Source: Candidatus Nomurabacteria bacterium (lineage in GTDB: Bacteria; Patescibacteriota; Minisyncoccia; Phycocordibacterales; UBA9973). From it: a stretch of 33,600 nt of DNA. A model generated the notes under the pieces. The model made no database searches, was not told the origin of the DNA, and saw only the letters and a program-made list of their open reading frames with translations. The first letter of the stretch is position 1; each line of letters opens with the position of its first letter. The stretch is from contig JAPLXQ010000012.1 of assembly GCA_026395995.1 (NCBI GenBank), positions 1-33,600 on the forward strand, read 5' to 3'. Of this stretch, positions 22,606 to 30,715 are shown in pieces. The position numbers and the translations under genes were made by a program.

Positions 22606-24633
22606 TCAATCTTTCATAACGAAACCTGGTATATCTTTTTGTGCTTGAGTTAAAGCTTGATCATAAAGTTTCTGATTACCTGTACCTTTAGCAAATTTAA
22701 GTAAAAGTTGATGAGAATCTGGAATACTAGCATCGACTGCAATCGCTTTATTATAGGAATCTACTACACCATTATAATCTTGTTTCCATATATATGTTTG
22801 AGCCATAATCCAATAAGTTTCTGGATTATTAGAAGAAAGATATTTCATATTATCAAGAAGTTTAAAAATATGGTCTCCGAGTACTGGATCATAAGGATTG
22901 TCAGTATAATAATTTAATGTATTATATAAAGCTATAGTACTAATATTCAACCTAGCATCATGATGATTCTTGGCTAAAATTTTCTCAGAATATGCTATCA
23001 ATGCTTTTATGTCTGTTATTGCATAGGGCGCCATTGTTTTATCGTTTTTAATTTTTACAGGGTCTTGATTATAAAGTTTATAAATATGACTCACTATTTC
23101 ACTCACATCCCAATCCTGTCCGAGAGATGACCCTTCAAGTAAATCTACATAATGATCCCCTCTTGTATTCATAGACATTTGAGCAACAGTATAATAATTA
23201 AAAACTTTTATCATTGGTCGAATTGAAAAAAATATTAAAAGAATCAAACAAATTACACCCAATATACTAGGAAGAATATCTTTCGTAAAAGTATTCAAGG
23301 GTTTTAATGTATGTTTTTCTTCTTTTGTATCATTAATAAAAATAAAGACAATTCCTGCTAATACATACAAGACCATAACAGAAAGAGCTGAATCAAAAAC
23401 GAATAAGTTTTGAAATACATAACCTATTATTAATCCAGCTAAAATGGAAATTTGTATATTATTAAACATCTCTCTGTTACGTAAAAGATACAAGCCATAT
23501 AATATAGACAAAATAAAGAAAGCATAAAATGCTATGGCCGGATATCCACCAGATACACCCGTATCATAATAAATATTATGACCTCTATCCGCCCAAACTT
23601 CATAATTATATGCAGAAAGGGCCATTTTAGGATTTAAATTTTCCTGAAAAGCTATCATATAATTCTCAGGACCATAACCAAAATATGGATATTTATCCAT
23701 TGATTTTTGTGAAATCTCATCAAAGACAAAGCGTGTTCCGGAAGCTACTTCTGTAAATTTTTGATGAAGTTTTGTATTAGGATTTATTAATTGAATCCAT
23801 ACAAAAGAAAAAGCTACGATTCCAAAGATAATTCCTAAACCACCCAAAATTCTTAGAACTTTCTTTTTTGAAATAAATAAATAAAATACCAACGCTACAC
23901 CTACACTGACAATGAGACCAAGTGTCGCTCCACGAGCTACACCAAAAAGACTGTCCCCAGTCATAAATCCATGAATATTTATAAATAATGGTGAGAATAA
24001 TATGACAGCTAATTTAGTTATCAACCATCCCTTTTTTTCTATAAAAGTAGATTTAGAAGTTAGAATAAAAACACCAAAAGCTAAGACAAACATCAAATAA
24101 GGAGCAGCCAAAGATGAGTTACCCATCAATCCCCCACCGGAACTATTCTCTAAAAATGGAATCCAATCAAATCCTTGGTTTCCAAATAAAATAGAAAGTC
24201 CCAAAATAAAACCTCCATTAATAAACCAATGCATTAATTTATATAAATAACTAAGACCATTACGTTTTATTAAAGAAGCGACAATTAAAGCAAAAAACAA
24301 AGAGTGATATAAGGTTAATAATCCTGTTCCTCTACCGATTGATGACCAAAATGCTAAATGTGGATTCACTGCCACAACGCCTGAAATTGTCATCCAAACA
24401 ATGAAACCAAATAAAGGTAAAAAATATAATAAGGTTTTTTTACTTAATCTATATGATGGATCTACTACTAGAGCATAAATCCAAAAAGCTGTCAGTATTT
24501 CTACTAAACCATAAAATAAAAAAGTTTTAGGTCCAGTATAAGGATAAAAAGTAACACCAATATAAAAAATTGGTAAAATAAAAACTAATAAATAACTTCC
24601 GTATTTCAATATATCATTTATTTTTTTAAGCAT
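22606..24633 (-). CDS. O-antigen ligase/polymerase family membrane protein with C-terminal TPR-like region
   Basis: This 675-residue protein starts MLKKINDILKYGSYLLVFIL at ATG 24633, preferred over an upstream start because a TATAAT box lies 6 bases before it. About 12 hydrophobic helices fill residues 1-480. A long outer loop carries the Wzy/WaaL-type motif region (YPYFGYGPENYMIAF; VWADRGHNIYYDTGVSGG), including the conserved His and Arg. Residues of about 530-675 are soluble, helical and TPR-like (NPETYWIMAQTYIWKQDYNG; VDASIPDSHQLLLKFA). It probably polymerises glycan repeats or transfers them onto a protein or lipid; these TPR-bearing forms are often oligosaccharyltransferases. Confidence 0.85.
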   Translation of the reverse strand: MLKKINDILKYGSYLLVFILPIFYIGVTFYPYTGPKTFLFYGLVEILTAFWIYALVVDPSYRLSKKTLLYFLPLFGFIVWMTISGVVAVNPHLAFWSSIGRGTGLLTLYHSLFFALIVASLIKRNGLSYLYKLMHWFINGGFILGLSILFGNQGFDWIPFLENSSGGGLMGNSSLAAPYLMFVLAFGVFILTSKSTFIEKKGWLITKLAVILFSPLFINIHGFMTGDSLFGVARGATLGLIVSVGVALVFYLFISKKKVLRILGGLGIIFGIVAFSFVWIQLINPNTKLHQKFTEVASGTRFVFDEISQKSMDKYPYFGYGPENYMIAFQENLNPKMALSAYNYEVWADRGHNIYYDTGVSGGYPAIAFYAFFILSILYGLYLLRNREMFNNIQISILAGLIIGYVFQNLFVFDSALSVMVLYVLAGIVFIFINDTKEEKHTLKPLNTFTKDILPSILGVICLILLIFFSIRPMIKVFNYYTVAQMSMNTRGDHYVDLLEGSSLGQDWDVSEIVSHIYKLYNQDPVKIKNDKTMAPYAITDIKALIAYSEKILAKNHHDARLNISTIALYNTLNYYTDNPYDPVLGDHIFKLLDNMKYLSSNNPETYWIMAQTYIWKQDYNGVVDSYNKAIAVDASIPDSHQLLLKFAKGTGNQKLYDQALTQAQKDIPGFVMKD

Positions 24634-24659
24634 AGCTAGATTATACAATTTTAAATAAC

Positions 24660-24689
24660 AAAAAACCACTCATTTCTGAGTGGTTTTTT
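24660..24689 (-). terminator. Intrinsic terminator of the S-layer-like gene
   Basis: AAAAAACCACTCA (24660-24672) and TGAGTGGTTTTTT (24677-24689) are exact complements around TTTC. The A and T runs allow function in both directions. It separates the surface protein gene from the polymerase gene. Confidence 0.9.
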
Positions 24690-24756
24690 GAATACTTTTT
24701 AAGGTGTATTAGCCAGAAATCGTCACTTAACTTAATTAAGAATTCTTAGTTTAAAA

Positions 24757-26694
24757 CTAGAATGCTGCGTTAAGATTAAGAGCTGACAATCCAGATGTGA
24801 TTGTAGAACCAGTACCAGATGTAGTTGTACCGTAATTGATTACAGTAGCTTTCATCATAGTAGCACCAGCATTAGCACCACGTAGAACAGCTGCAAATGT
24901 GAATGTACGAGCTGATCCTGTAGGAATTGCGTAGTATGTGCCAGAAGCATCATCACCACTAACTGTTGAAGGATCAACTGTTACACTTGTCAATGCAGAT
25001 GTAGCTGCTGTAGCACCACCTGTTGTTGTTGTTGTTACGAATGTTCCTGGAGTAGCACTTACATACAAGTCGTTATTACTATTGTTTGTAAGAGTAAATG
25101 CATAAGTAGCATTGTATCCAGTTGTTATATTACTTTGTACGATAGCAGCACCAAGGTGTGCTGAAGTAGCACTTACAGTAACTGAATTTTGAGTCAAAGT
25201 AAGAGTGTTTGATGTTCTTGATCCTGATTCAATAGTTGCAGTTCCATAATTAGCATCTGTTACTACAACATTACTTGTTGTAGGGTTCAAAGCTAAGTTA
25301 ACTGTACCAGATGAAGCAGCAGCAATATCAGCTTTGATTGTAAAATCAACCCAAGCATCTGTTGCTAAAGGAGCAGTTAAATTACTAAATGTAATAGTAG
25401 CACCACTCAATGTTCCACCAGCAATACTTGAACCTCCGACATATAGTCTGAAGTTACTGAAGTCTGTAGAAGCTGTAGCTGTACCACCAATAGTTACTAA
25501 TAATGTATTTAATGTTGCAGAGTTGTTTGTAGATTTCAAACTAAATGCACCAAGATTTACATCTGTAGTTGTATTGTTAGCATTAACAACTTGTTGTCCT
25601 GTTAATGGTGAAGAAGGAGCGATTCTTGAGTAAACATCTGCAACAGATCCTGTTGAAGTTAATGTTACAGTGTTTGCTTGAGATACTGTAGGAGCATCAA
25701 CATATCCAACTTCACTTGTTGTTCTCATTGCTGAGAATGTTGATGTTACAGATTGACCACCTGAAGGAATCTTGTCTGTTGCAGGAAGAACTGATGTACT
25801 AAGAGCTAAGTCAGGATTTGTTCCTGGAGTAACTACATAGTTAAGACCATCAAATCTAACTTGGTAAAGAGATCCAACATTAAGTTCTGTTGTATCAGCG
25901 ATACTTGAAAGAGTCTTTGTTGCTAGGACATGTCCTGCATTGTCATGCAATGCGACTGTACCGAAGAACAACCAAGGTCGTACGTTGAATGTTACATCTA
26001 CGCGATTAACCTTAACTGGACCATCAGTTGCTTGTAATCTTACTGCAACAACGTCTTTTGTTTCACCTTTCTTAAGAGAAATACCAGATGAAACATATGA
26101 TGAAGTTGAAGCTGTGATTGATCCATCAGTTGAACCTGTACCATATGTAGTTGAACCAGCAGCTGCTGCTCCATTACATGAAGCACCAGTTGTTGTACTG
26201 AAACCTACAGCTGAAGTACATCCTGCTGGGAAAGAAGTTGCAACGGCACATGAAGCACCAGTTGTTGAACTAAATCCTGTAGCTGAAGAACATCCTGCTG
26301 GGAAAGAAGCAACTACTGTAGCACATGATGCACCAGTTGTTGAACTAAATCCTGTAGCTGAAGAACATCCTGCTGGGAAGTTTCCTGTTACTACTGCAGC
26401 TGCACCATTTAATGATGCACGTGTAAGTGGACCAACAGTTCCTGTTGCACTTATTCCGTGAGCTGTTTGGTAAGCGATAACAGCAGCCTTAGTGATTGAA
26501 CCGAAGTATCCAGTAGCTGGAGTTACTCCTAATTTTGTTTGGAGACAAGTTACGTTTGCTCCAGAAGCTTTCATCGCGATGTTAGCAGTGATTGAACAAT
26601 CAGCTGAAACCTTTGTACTTTTTACAGTAGCAGCAGTTACAACTAATGCAACAATCATTAAACCAAAGGCGATTGATTTTAATAATTTATTCAT
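24757..26694 (-). CDS. S-layer-like secreted protein with peptidoglycan-binding domain and cysteine repeats
   Basis: This is a 645-residue exported protein. Residues 1-31 are a signal peptide (LLKSIAFGLMIVALVVTAAT). Residues 33-96 form a PG_binding_1-like domain (ANVTCLQTKLGVTPATGYFG, then SITKAAVIAYQTAHG). Residues 106-174 hold three units of FPAGC-SSATGFSSTTGAS-C. The remaining roughly 470 residues are rich in Thr, Ser, Ala, Gly and Val, with beta-strand patterns and almost no Lys, Cys or aromatics (SSGTVNLALNPTTSNVVVTD). That composition is typical of S-layer or fibre proteins that may be glycosylated. Codons are uniform, as expected of a highly expressed gene. It has a long structured leader and a strong terminator. 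Confidence 0.78.
   Translation of the reverse strand: MNKLLKSIAFGLMIVALVVTAATVKSTKVSADCSITANIAMKASGANVTCLQTKLGVTPATGYFGSITKAAVIAYQTAHGISATGTVGPLTRASLNGAAAVVTGNFPAGCSSATGFSSTTGASCATVVASFPAGCSSATGFSSTTGASCAVATSFPAGCTSAVGFSTTTGASCNGAAAAGSTTYGTGSTDGSITASTSSYVSSGISLKKGETKDVVAVRLQATDGPVKVNRVDVTFNVRPWLFFGTVALHDNAGHVLATKTLSSIADTTELNVGSLYQVRFDGLNYVVTPGTNPDLALSTSVLPATDKIPSGGQSVTSTFSAMRTTSEVGYVDAPTVSQANTVTLTSTGSVADVYSRIAPSSPLTGQQVVNANNTTTDVNLGAFSLKSTNNSATLNTLLVTIGGTATASTDFSNFRLYVGGSSIAGGTLSGATITFSNLTAPLATDAWVDFTIKADIAAASSGTVNLALNPTTSNVVVTDANYGTATIESGSRTSNTLTLTQNSVTVSATSAHLGAAIVQSNITTGYNATYAFTLTNNSNNDLYVSATPGTFVTTTTTGGATAATSALTSVTVDPSTVSGDDASGTYYAIPTGSARTFTFAAVLRGANAGATMMKATVINYGTTTSGTGSTITSGLSALNLNAAF
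26173..26379 (-). repeat. Three near-identical C-x13-C units in the S-layer-like gene
   Basis: Residues 106-174 are three tandem copies (FPAGC...TTGASC) that are nearly identical at DNA level. They share the pattern of the five diverged units in the gene at 605-2083. Confidence 0.85.
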
Positions 26695-27063
26695 AAAAGT
26701 TATTCTAATATCTCAAGTCTGGTTCTTTATCTTTAATTTTTAAAAATTATTAATGTGATAAAAAATTCAGAATGAGTTGTTGTGCGCCATTAATTAGTTT
26801 CGACAAAACCAAGGACGCACATTTTTTTCTATCACTATTTCCACTCTCCTTTTTAACGAAGAATGAACACAGTGGACAGAGACAAACTAAATCGAAAAAC
26901 ATATAACTAAATCAAACAGGACTAACTCCTGTGAGATCTTTTTATTTATTTTTCAATGACCTTTCATTTCACTTTCTTTTGAAATTCTTTCGACAAAATT
27001 TCAAAACAAAATGTTGTAAGTGTGCATCAAGTACAACGTAAAATATACGCGACTTCATAGCAC
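26695..27063 (-). promoter_or_regulatory. Long structured leader of the S-layer-like gene, or a separate small RNA
   Basis: No gene is seen in this stretch. From the promoter at 27070-27098 a transcript would carry about 370 untranslated bases. Three hairpins are visible: a 10-bp stem (26977-26986 with 26997-27006), ACAGGA/TCCTGT (26916-26932), and TGTGCG/CGCACA (26781-26821). CGACAAAA occurs in the loops of the first and third. A TAGAAT lies 7 bases before the ATG at 26694, so a second, leaderless start is also possible. No known RNA family is recognised. Confidence 0.5.
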
Positions 27064-27069
27064 AATACT

Positions 27070-27114
27070 ATTATAATACTCCACCGTTGAAACGGCAAAA
27101 CATTATGTGGATAA
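27070..27114 (-). promoter_or_regulatory. DnaA box plus promoter upstream of the S-layer-like gene
   Basis: On the minus strand TTATCCACA (27114-27106) is followed after 7 bases by TTGCCG (27098-27093), a 17-base spacer and TATAAT (27075-27070). The order DnaA box, -35, -10 is the same as at 11802 and 12466. Confidence 0.6.
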
Positions 27115-27234
27115 CTAAGGCTTTTAACCTCTTTTTCCACTTCCCTATCTTCTCATATTTTGGACCAAAATGCAAGTTTGTCGGGATACTATATATGACG
27201 CATTAGGAGGTTTTTTCTTACAAAAATTTTTGAG

Positions 27235-27278
27235 CTCCTCCTCCCCTTCGCCAAGGGGAGGAATGAGGTGGGGTGCTA
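27235..27278. repeat. Palindromic repeat element (copy B, half-element)
   Basis: CTCCCCTTCGCCAAGGGGAG with a following GGGGTG tail. It overlaps the stop codon of the gene ending at 27276. Confidence 0.8.
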
Positions 27279-28256
27279 TAAAAAATAATGAGACCATCTC
27301 TTTTCTCCGGCCTTCTTAAGGACACCGTCCTTGACCATTGAGACTAGCTCTCTTTGCAAAGTTTTCTCTCCGCAAGATATCAAGACACCGTGTTTTGTGT
27401 CCTTGATGTCTTTGATAGTGAGACCTTGAGTATTAGGAAAATTTTTCTTATTGTTCTTTATTATTGAAATGATATCTTCTCTTCTTTGCTTCTTTAATTG
27501 GTCGAAGGAAGATCTCTCCTCACCCTTCGCTAACCCTCCAGAGCCCAGGGAGGATGGGAGGGGGTGTTTATCAAAATTATTGTGAGGTGAATTTGAATTC
27601 TTCGGCTTAATGTCCGATATAGCCTTCAACAAAGTATGTCCGTTTTGGACACCGATTCGGGTTCCATTTTGTTTTTTTTCTACAGGCACAAATGGATGTC
27701 TTTGAAACATTTGTCCTTTAGGAAAATTCCCTTCCCCCTTCGCTAAGGGGGAAGTTGGATGGGGGTGCTGATGTGTAGGAAGAAAATTATTTTCTTCCTC
27801 ATTCTCAAAAAAATCTGATATAGAAACTTCCTGATTGTATGAACTTTCTGTCATTGAATTATACAGTTCACCAAACTCCTTTTTTAAAATATTTTTATTC
27901 ATTTCAGAGATCATCCCTACAGAAGAAGCGATGTCCATGAAGTTCACAATTTCAGTAATTCTACCTTTCATTACGGACACTAAAGAACGAGCCTCATTGG
28001 CATGTTTGTTTGTTAGAAGATTGATGTCCGAGATGATATTTGCACCAGCTGTCCGTAACTTATTTCGTATTATTTCTTCTTTGTCCATTATGTCCGTAAC
28101 CATATATAAAGCTGTAATAAGCTTGTTTATTTTTGTATAGGACATGTTTTGAGACCCGTCCAATATAGGCAATGAAAGAGCTGAAGAAGCATAAGAATTT
28201 GAATTAGCGTCCGTGTCTGTTTGAGAGCTTTTGAGGTTTTTATTTTCCATCAACAT
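27276..28256 (-). CDS. Hypothetical protein with C-terminal helix-turn-helix and two in-frame palindromic insertions
   Basis: This is a 326-residue protein. Residues 40-150 are helical (TKINKLITALYMVTDIMDKE; INLLTNKHANEARSLVSVMK). Residues of about 255-326 look like a winged helix-turn-helix (REDIISIIKNNKKNFPNTQG; GEKTLQRELVSMVKDGVLKK). The middle is divergent and contains two peptides translated from palindromic repeats: about 163-178 (HQHPHPTSPLAKGEG) and about 229-247 (KHPLPSSLGSGGLAKGEE). Both keep the frame open and lie in a linker, so the protein probably tolerates them. ATG 28256 is chosen for the promoter 7 bases upstream. A regulator is possible; the family is not recognised. Confidence 0.7.
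   Translation of the reverse strand: MLMENKNLKSSQTDTDANSNSYASSALSLPILDGSQNMSYTKINKLITALYMVTDIMDKEEIIRNKLRTAGANIISDINLLTNKHANEARSLVSVMKGRITEIVNFMDIASSVGMISEMNKNILKKEFGELYNSMTESSYNQEVSISDFFENEEENNFLPTHQHPHPTSPLAKGEGNFPKGQMFQRHPFVPVEKKQNGTRIGVQNGHTLLKAISDIKPKNSNSPHNNFDKHPLPSSLGSGGLAKGEERSSFDQLKKQRREDIISIIKNNKKNFPNTQGLTIKDIKDTKHGVLISCGEKTLQRELVSMVKDGVLKKAGEKRWSHYFL
27516..27568. repeat. Palindromic repeat element (copy C) inside the coding region
   Basis: CACCCTTCGCTAACCCTCC, then AGAGCCCAGGGAGG and a GGGGGTG tail. It is read in frame by the minus-strand gene as HPLPSSLGSGGLAKGEE. Confidence 0.8.
27731..27770. repeat. Palindromic repeat element (copy D) inside the coding region
   Basis: CTTCCCCCTTCGCTAAGGGG with a GGGGGTG tail. 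It is read in frame by the minus-strand gene as HPHPTSPLAKGEG. Confidence 0.82.
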
Positions 28257-28263
28257 AAGTCCT

Positions 28264-28291
28264 ATTATATATAAAGGACAGAGAAATGCAA
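28264..28291 (-). promoter_or_regulatory. Promoter of the insertion-bearing hypothetical gene, leaderless
   Basis: TTGCAT (28291-28286), a 16-base spacer, then TATAAT (28269-28264) on the minus strand. The ATG at 28256 follows after 7 bases. Confidence 0.65.
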
Positions 28292-28302
28292 TAGGAAATT
28301 AA

Positions 28303-28405
28303 TTCCCCTCCCTGGGCTCTGGAGGGTTAGCCAAGAGGGAGGTTGGGAGGGGGTGCAAAATATTTAACACCCCACCTCATTCCTCCCCTTGGCGAAGGGG
28401 AGGAA
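28303..28405. repeat. Palindromic repeat element (copy E, inverted pair) upstream of ftsK
   Basis: Two half-elements face each other. The left one (28303-28356) has core CCTGGGCTCTGGAGGGTTAG and a GGGGGTG tail. The right one (28368-28405) is reversed and has CTCCCCTTGGCGAAGGGGAG. The left core is inverted relative to copy C, while the tail has the same orientation, as if the hairpin had flipped. Confidence 0.82.
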
Positions 28406-28463
28406 GAAGAAAAATATCCGTGCAATTTTTTATATGAGTTCTGCGAACCTATTTTTTTTATGC

Positions 28464-28469
28464 TAAAAT
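28464..28469 (+). promoter_or_regulatory. Extended -10 element of the ftsK promoter
   Basis: TGC-TAAAAT (TGn extended -10; hexamer 28464-28469) lies 10 bases before the ATG at 28480. The same TGCTAAAAT occurs in the cassette-flanking repeats at 12361-12374 and 13313-13326. No convincing -35 box is visible. Confidence 0.5.
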
Positions 28470-28479
28470 ATATTCATAT

Positions 28480-30702
28480 ATGGCAAAAAATGATAAAAAT
28501 AAAAAAGAAAATTTTAAAGATAAAAAATCAAACAATATCGAAAAAAAGAAACTAAAAGCAGAAACTAAACACACGATACTCGCAGTTGTTTTTTTTGTTT
28601 TAGCACTCTTCTTAATACTCGCAGGTTTCAATTCAGCAGGTGTCGCTGGAAAAATATTTAAAGATATTTTTTCTTATCTTCTCGGTGTCGGATATGTACT
28701 CTTACCAATACTTTTTATTATGCTCGGTTACTCTTTTATCAAATCAGAAAAACCAGAAATAGGTATCAGTCGTGCCCTCAGTTCTAGTTTGTTTTTACTC
28801 TCAAGTTTGGGACTCTTTGATATCGCTTCAAAGAATCATGCCGGAGGTGTCCTAGGACAATTGACTGCCACTCCATTCGTCTCACTTTTTGATTGGCTAG
28901 CGAGTATCTTTTTTCTCGGAGCAATACTCATTATTTCTATTTTAGTAATGTTCGATGCGAAGCCAGTCTTGATACCATATTTAGAAAAATTCTGGATGTT
29001 CTTGAAAGGTAAAAAATCTGAAAATTTTGAAGATGAAGATTACGAAGAACCTATTAAAAAAGTCGCAGTCGAAGAAGAGGAGGACGAGGAAGAAGTAGTA
29101 GAAAAAGTAAGTAAAGAAAAAGTTCAAAACCAAGAAAAAAATAAGAAAGAAATTAAACTAAAAGAGGACGAAGATTTACCTCCACCAGCAGGTGCCAGAT
29201 ACGTCTCTCATGCCTATGTCCCACCACCACTTTCACTCCTTGAAGAAGACAAAGGAAAACCAAATACCGGAGACATCAAAGCGAATGCAAATATCATAAA
29301 ACGTACTCTTCAAAATTTCGGTATCGAAGTCGAAATGGATGAGATCACTGTCGGACCATCAATCACGCGTTATGCTTTGAAGCCAGCCGAAGGAGTAAAA
29401 CTTTCTCGCATCGTCGGACTCCAAAGTGACCTCGCACTCGCCCTCGCTGCCCACCCTATCCGTATCGAAGCTCCGATCCCGGGCAAGTCACTCGTCGGTA
29501 TTGAAATTCCAAACAAAGTAAAATCTACAGTCGGCCTCGCTACACTTCTCGCTGATGAAAAATTTGCAAATTCTTCAAAGCCACTCACTATCGCTCTCGG
29601 TCGTGGAATATCTGGAAAGGCTACATTCGCAAACCTCGCAAAAATGCCACACGCCCTCATCGCCGGTACCACTGGATCTGGAAAATCTGTCACCATTCAC
29701 TCAGTCATTACTTCCCTACTATATAGAAATGGACCAGACGATTTGAAATTTATCATGGTTGATCCAAAACGTGTCGAGCTTACTCTTTACAACAAAATTC
29801 CTCACCTCCTCACCCCTGTCATCACTGATGCCAAGAAAGCCATCCTCGCACTCAAATGGGCAGCCAAAGAAATGGATCGCCGATATGACATCCTCCAAGA
29901 AGAATCTGTCCGCGATATCAATTCTTACCATGAGACTATTTTTCCTAAATTAGAAAAAGCTTTCCTCAAGTCTCAAGAGAAGGAAGACTTTGAAGCAAAA
30001 CGACCAGACCGACTACCATATATAGTAGTCATCATCGACGAGCTCGCCGATATTATGACAGCTTACCCTCGTGAACTCGAATCAGCCATCGTCCGCCTCG
30101 CCCAAATGTCTCGTGCTGTAGGTATTCACATCATTCTTTCTACTCAACGTCCTGAAGTAAACGTCATTACTGGTTTGATTAAAGCAAACATTCCTGCTCG
30201 TGTCGCCCTAAAAGTTTCTTCTGGAATCGATTCACGTACCATTCTCGATGCTACAGGTGCCGAAAAACTTCTCGGTCAAGGAGATATGCTCTATTCTTCT
30301 GGTGAAGCTCAGCCTGAGCGTCTACAATCAGCCTTTATTTCTGAAGGTGAAGTGAAAAAGGTTGTAAAATACCTTGTCGATAGTTATGCTGACGAGCTTT
30401 CAGATGAAATTTCGTTCTCCAACGAGAGTATTAATCGTGATAAAAGTATTTTTGAAAGTAATCTCGAAGATCCAAACGATGATACTGATGAGATGTATGA
30501 AGAAGCTCGAGCTTGTGTGATGGAGGCTGGTAAGGCATCGACTTCATATTTACAAAGAAAATTGAAGCTGGGCTATGCTCGTGCAGCAAGATTAATGGAT
30601 ATGCTCGAAGAAAAAGGTGTTATTAGTGCTGGAGAAGGAGCTAAGCCACGTGAAATCTTAGAAAAAATAAATCGTGATGAGAATGGAGACAATGTGATGT
30701 AA
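28480..30702 (+). CDS. ftsK: DNA translocase FtsK/SpoIIIE
   Basis: This 740-residue division protein pumps chromosomal DNA through the closing septum. About four N-terminal membrane helices (residues 30-180) are followed by an acidic, lysine-rich linker of about 60 residues (EEEEDEEEVVEKVSKEK), short compared with E. coli FtsK. The motor has Walker A AGTTGSGKSV near residue 395, Walker B YIVVIIDELADIM near 520, and RVALKVSSGIDSRTILDATG. The C-terminal gamma winged helix (YEEARACVMEAGKASTSYLQ; RKLKLGYARAARLMDMLEEK), which reads KOPS-type polarity sites, is present. The protein is therefore complete. A small anchored protein gene starts 13 bases after its stop. Confidence 0.96.
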   Translation: MAKNDKNKKENFKDKKSNNIEKKKLKAETKHTILAVVFFVLALFLILAGFNSAGVAGKIFKDIFSYLLGVGYVLLPILFIMLGYSFIKSEKPEIGISRALSSSLFLLSSLGLFDIASKNHAGGVLGQLTATPFVSLFDWLASIFFLGAILIISILVMFDAKPVLIPYLEKFWMFLKGKKSENFEDEDYEEPIKKVAVEEEEDEEEVVEKVSKEKVQNQEKNKKEIKLKEDEDLPPPAGARYVSHAYVPPPLSLLEEDKGKPNTGDIKANANIIKRTLQNFGIEVEMDEITVGPSITRYALKPAEGVKLSRIVGLQSDLALALAAHPIRIEAPIPGKSLVGIEIPNKVKSTVGLATLLADEKFANSSKPLTIALGRGISGKATFANLAKMPHALIAGTTGSGKSVTIHSVITSLLYRNGPDDLKFIMVDPKRVELTLYNKIPHLLTPVITDAKKAILALKWAAKEMDRRYDILQEESVRDINSYHETIFPKLEKAFLKSQEKEDFEAKRPDRLPYIVVIIDELADIMTAYPRELESAIVRLAQMSRAVGIHIILSTQRPEVNVITGLIKANIPARVALKVSSGIDSRTILDATGAEKLLGQGDMLYSSGEAQPERLQSAFISEGEVKKVVKYLVDSYADELSDEISFSNESINRDKSIFESNLEDPNDDTDEMYEEARACVMEAGKASTSYLQRKLKLGYARAARLMDMLEEKGVISAGEGAKPREILEKINRDENGDNVM

Positions 30703-30715
30703 AGACTTACTATAT

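Noticed and set aside
9848-24633. Prophage or conjugative element behind the polysaccharide locus
   Set aside because: No integrase, structural phage gene, relaxase or type IV secretion gene is present; the only mobile-type enzyme in the window is the RAYT at 32726-33391.
25940-26461. Plus-strand frame of 173 codons with regular HPAGK repeats, antisense to the S-layer-like gene
   Set aside because: The repeats are simply the reverse reading of the cysteine-repeat DNA; the sense frame has a signal peptide and domain structure.
26695-27234. tmRNA, RNase P RNA or SRP RNA
   Set aside because: Landmarks such as a tRNA-like end, a tag frame or the conserved cores of these RNAs could not be found by eye on either strand.
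27235-28405. CRISPR array
   Set aside because: The repeats are irregularly spaced, in both orientations and partly coding, with no uniform spacers and no cas genes nearby.
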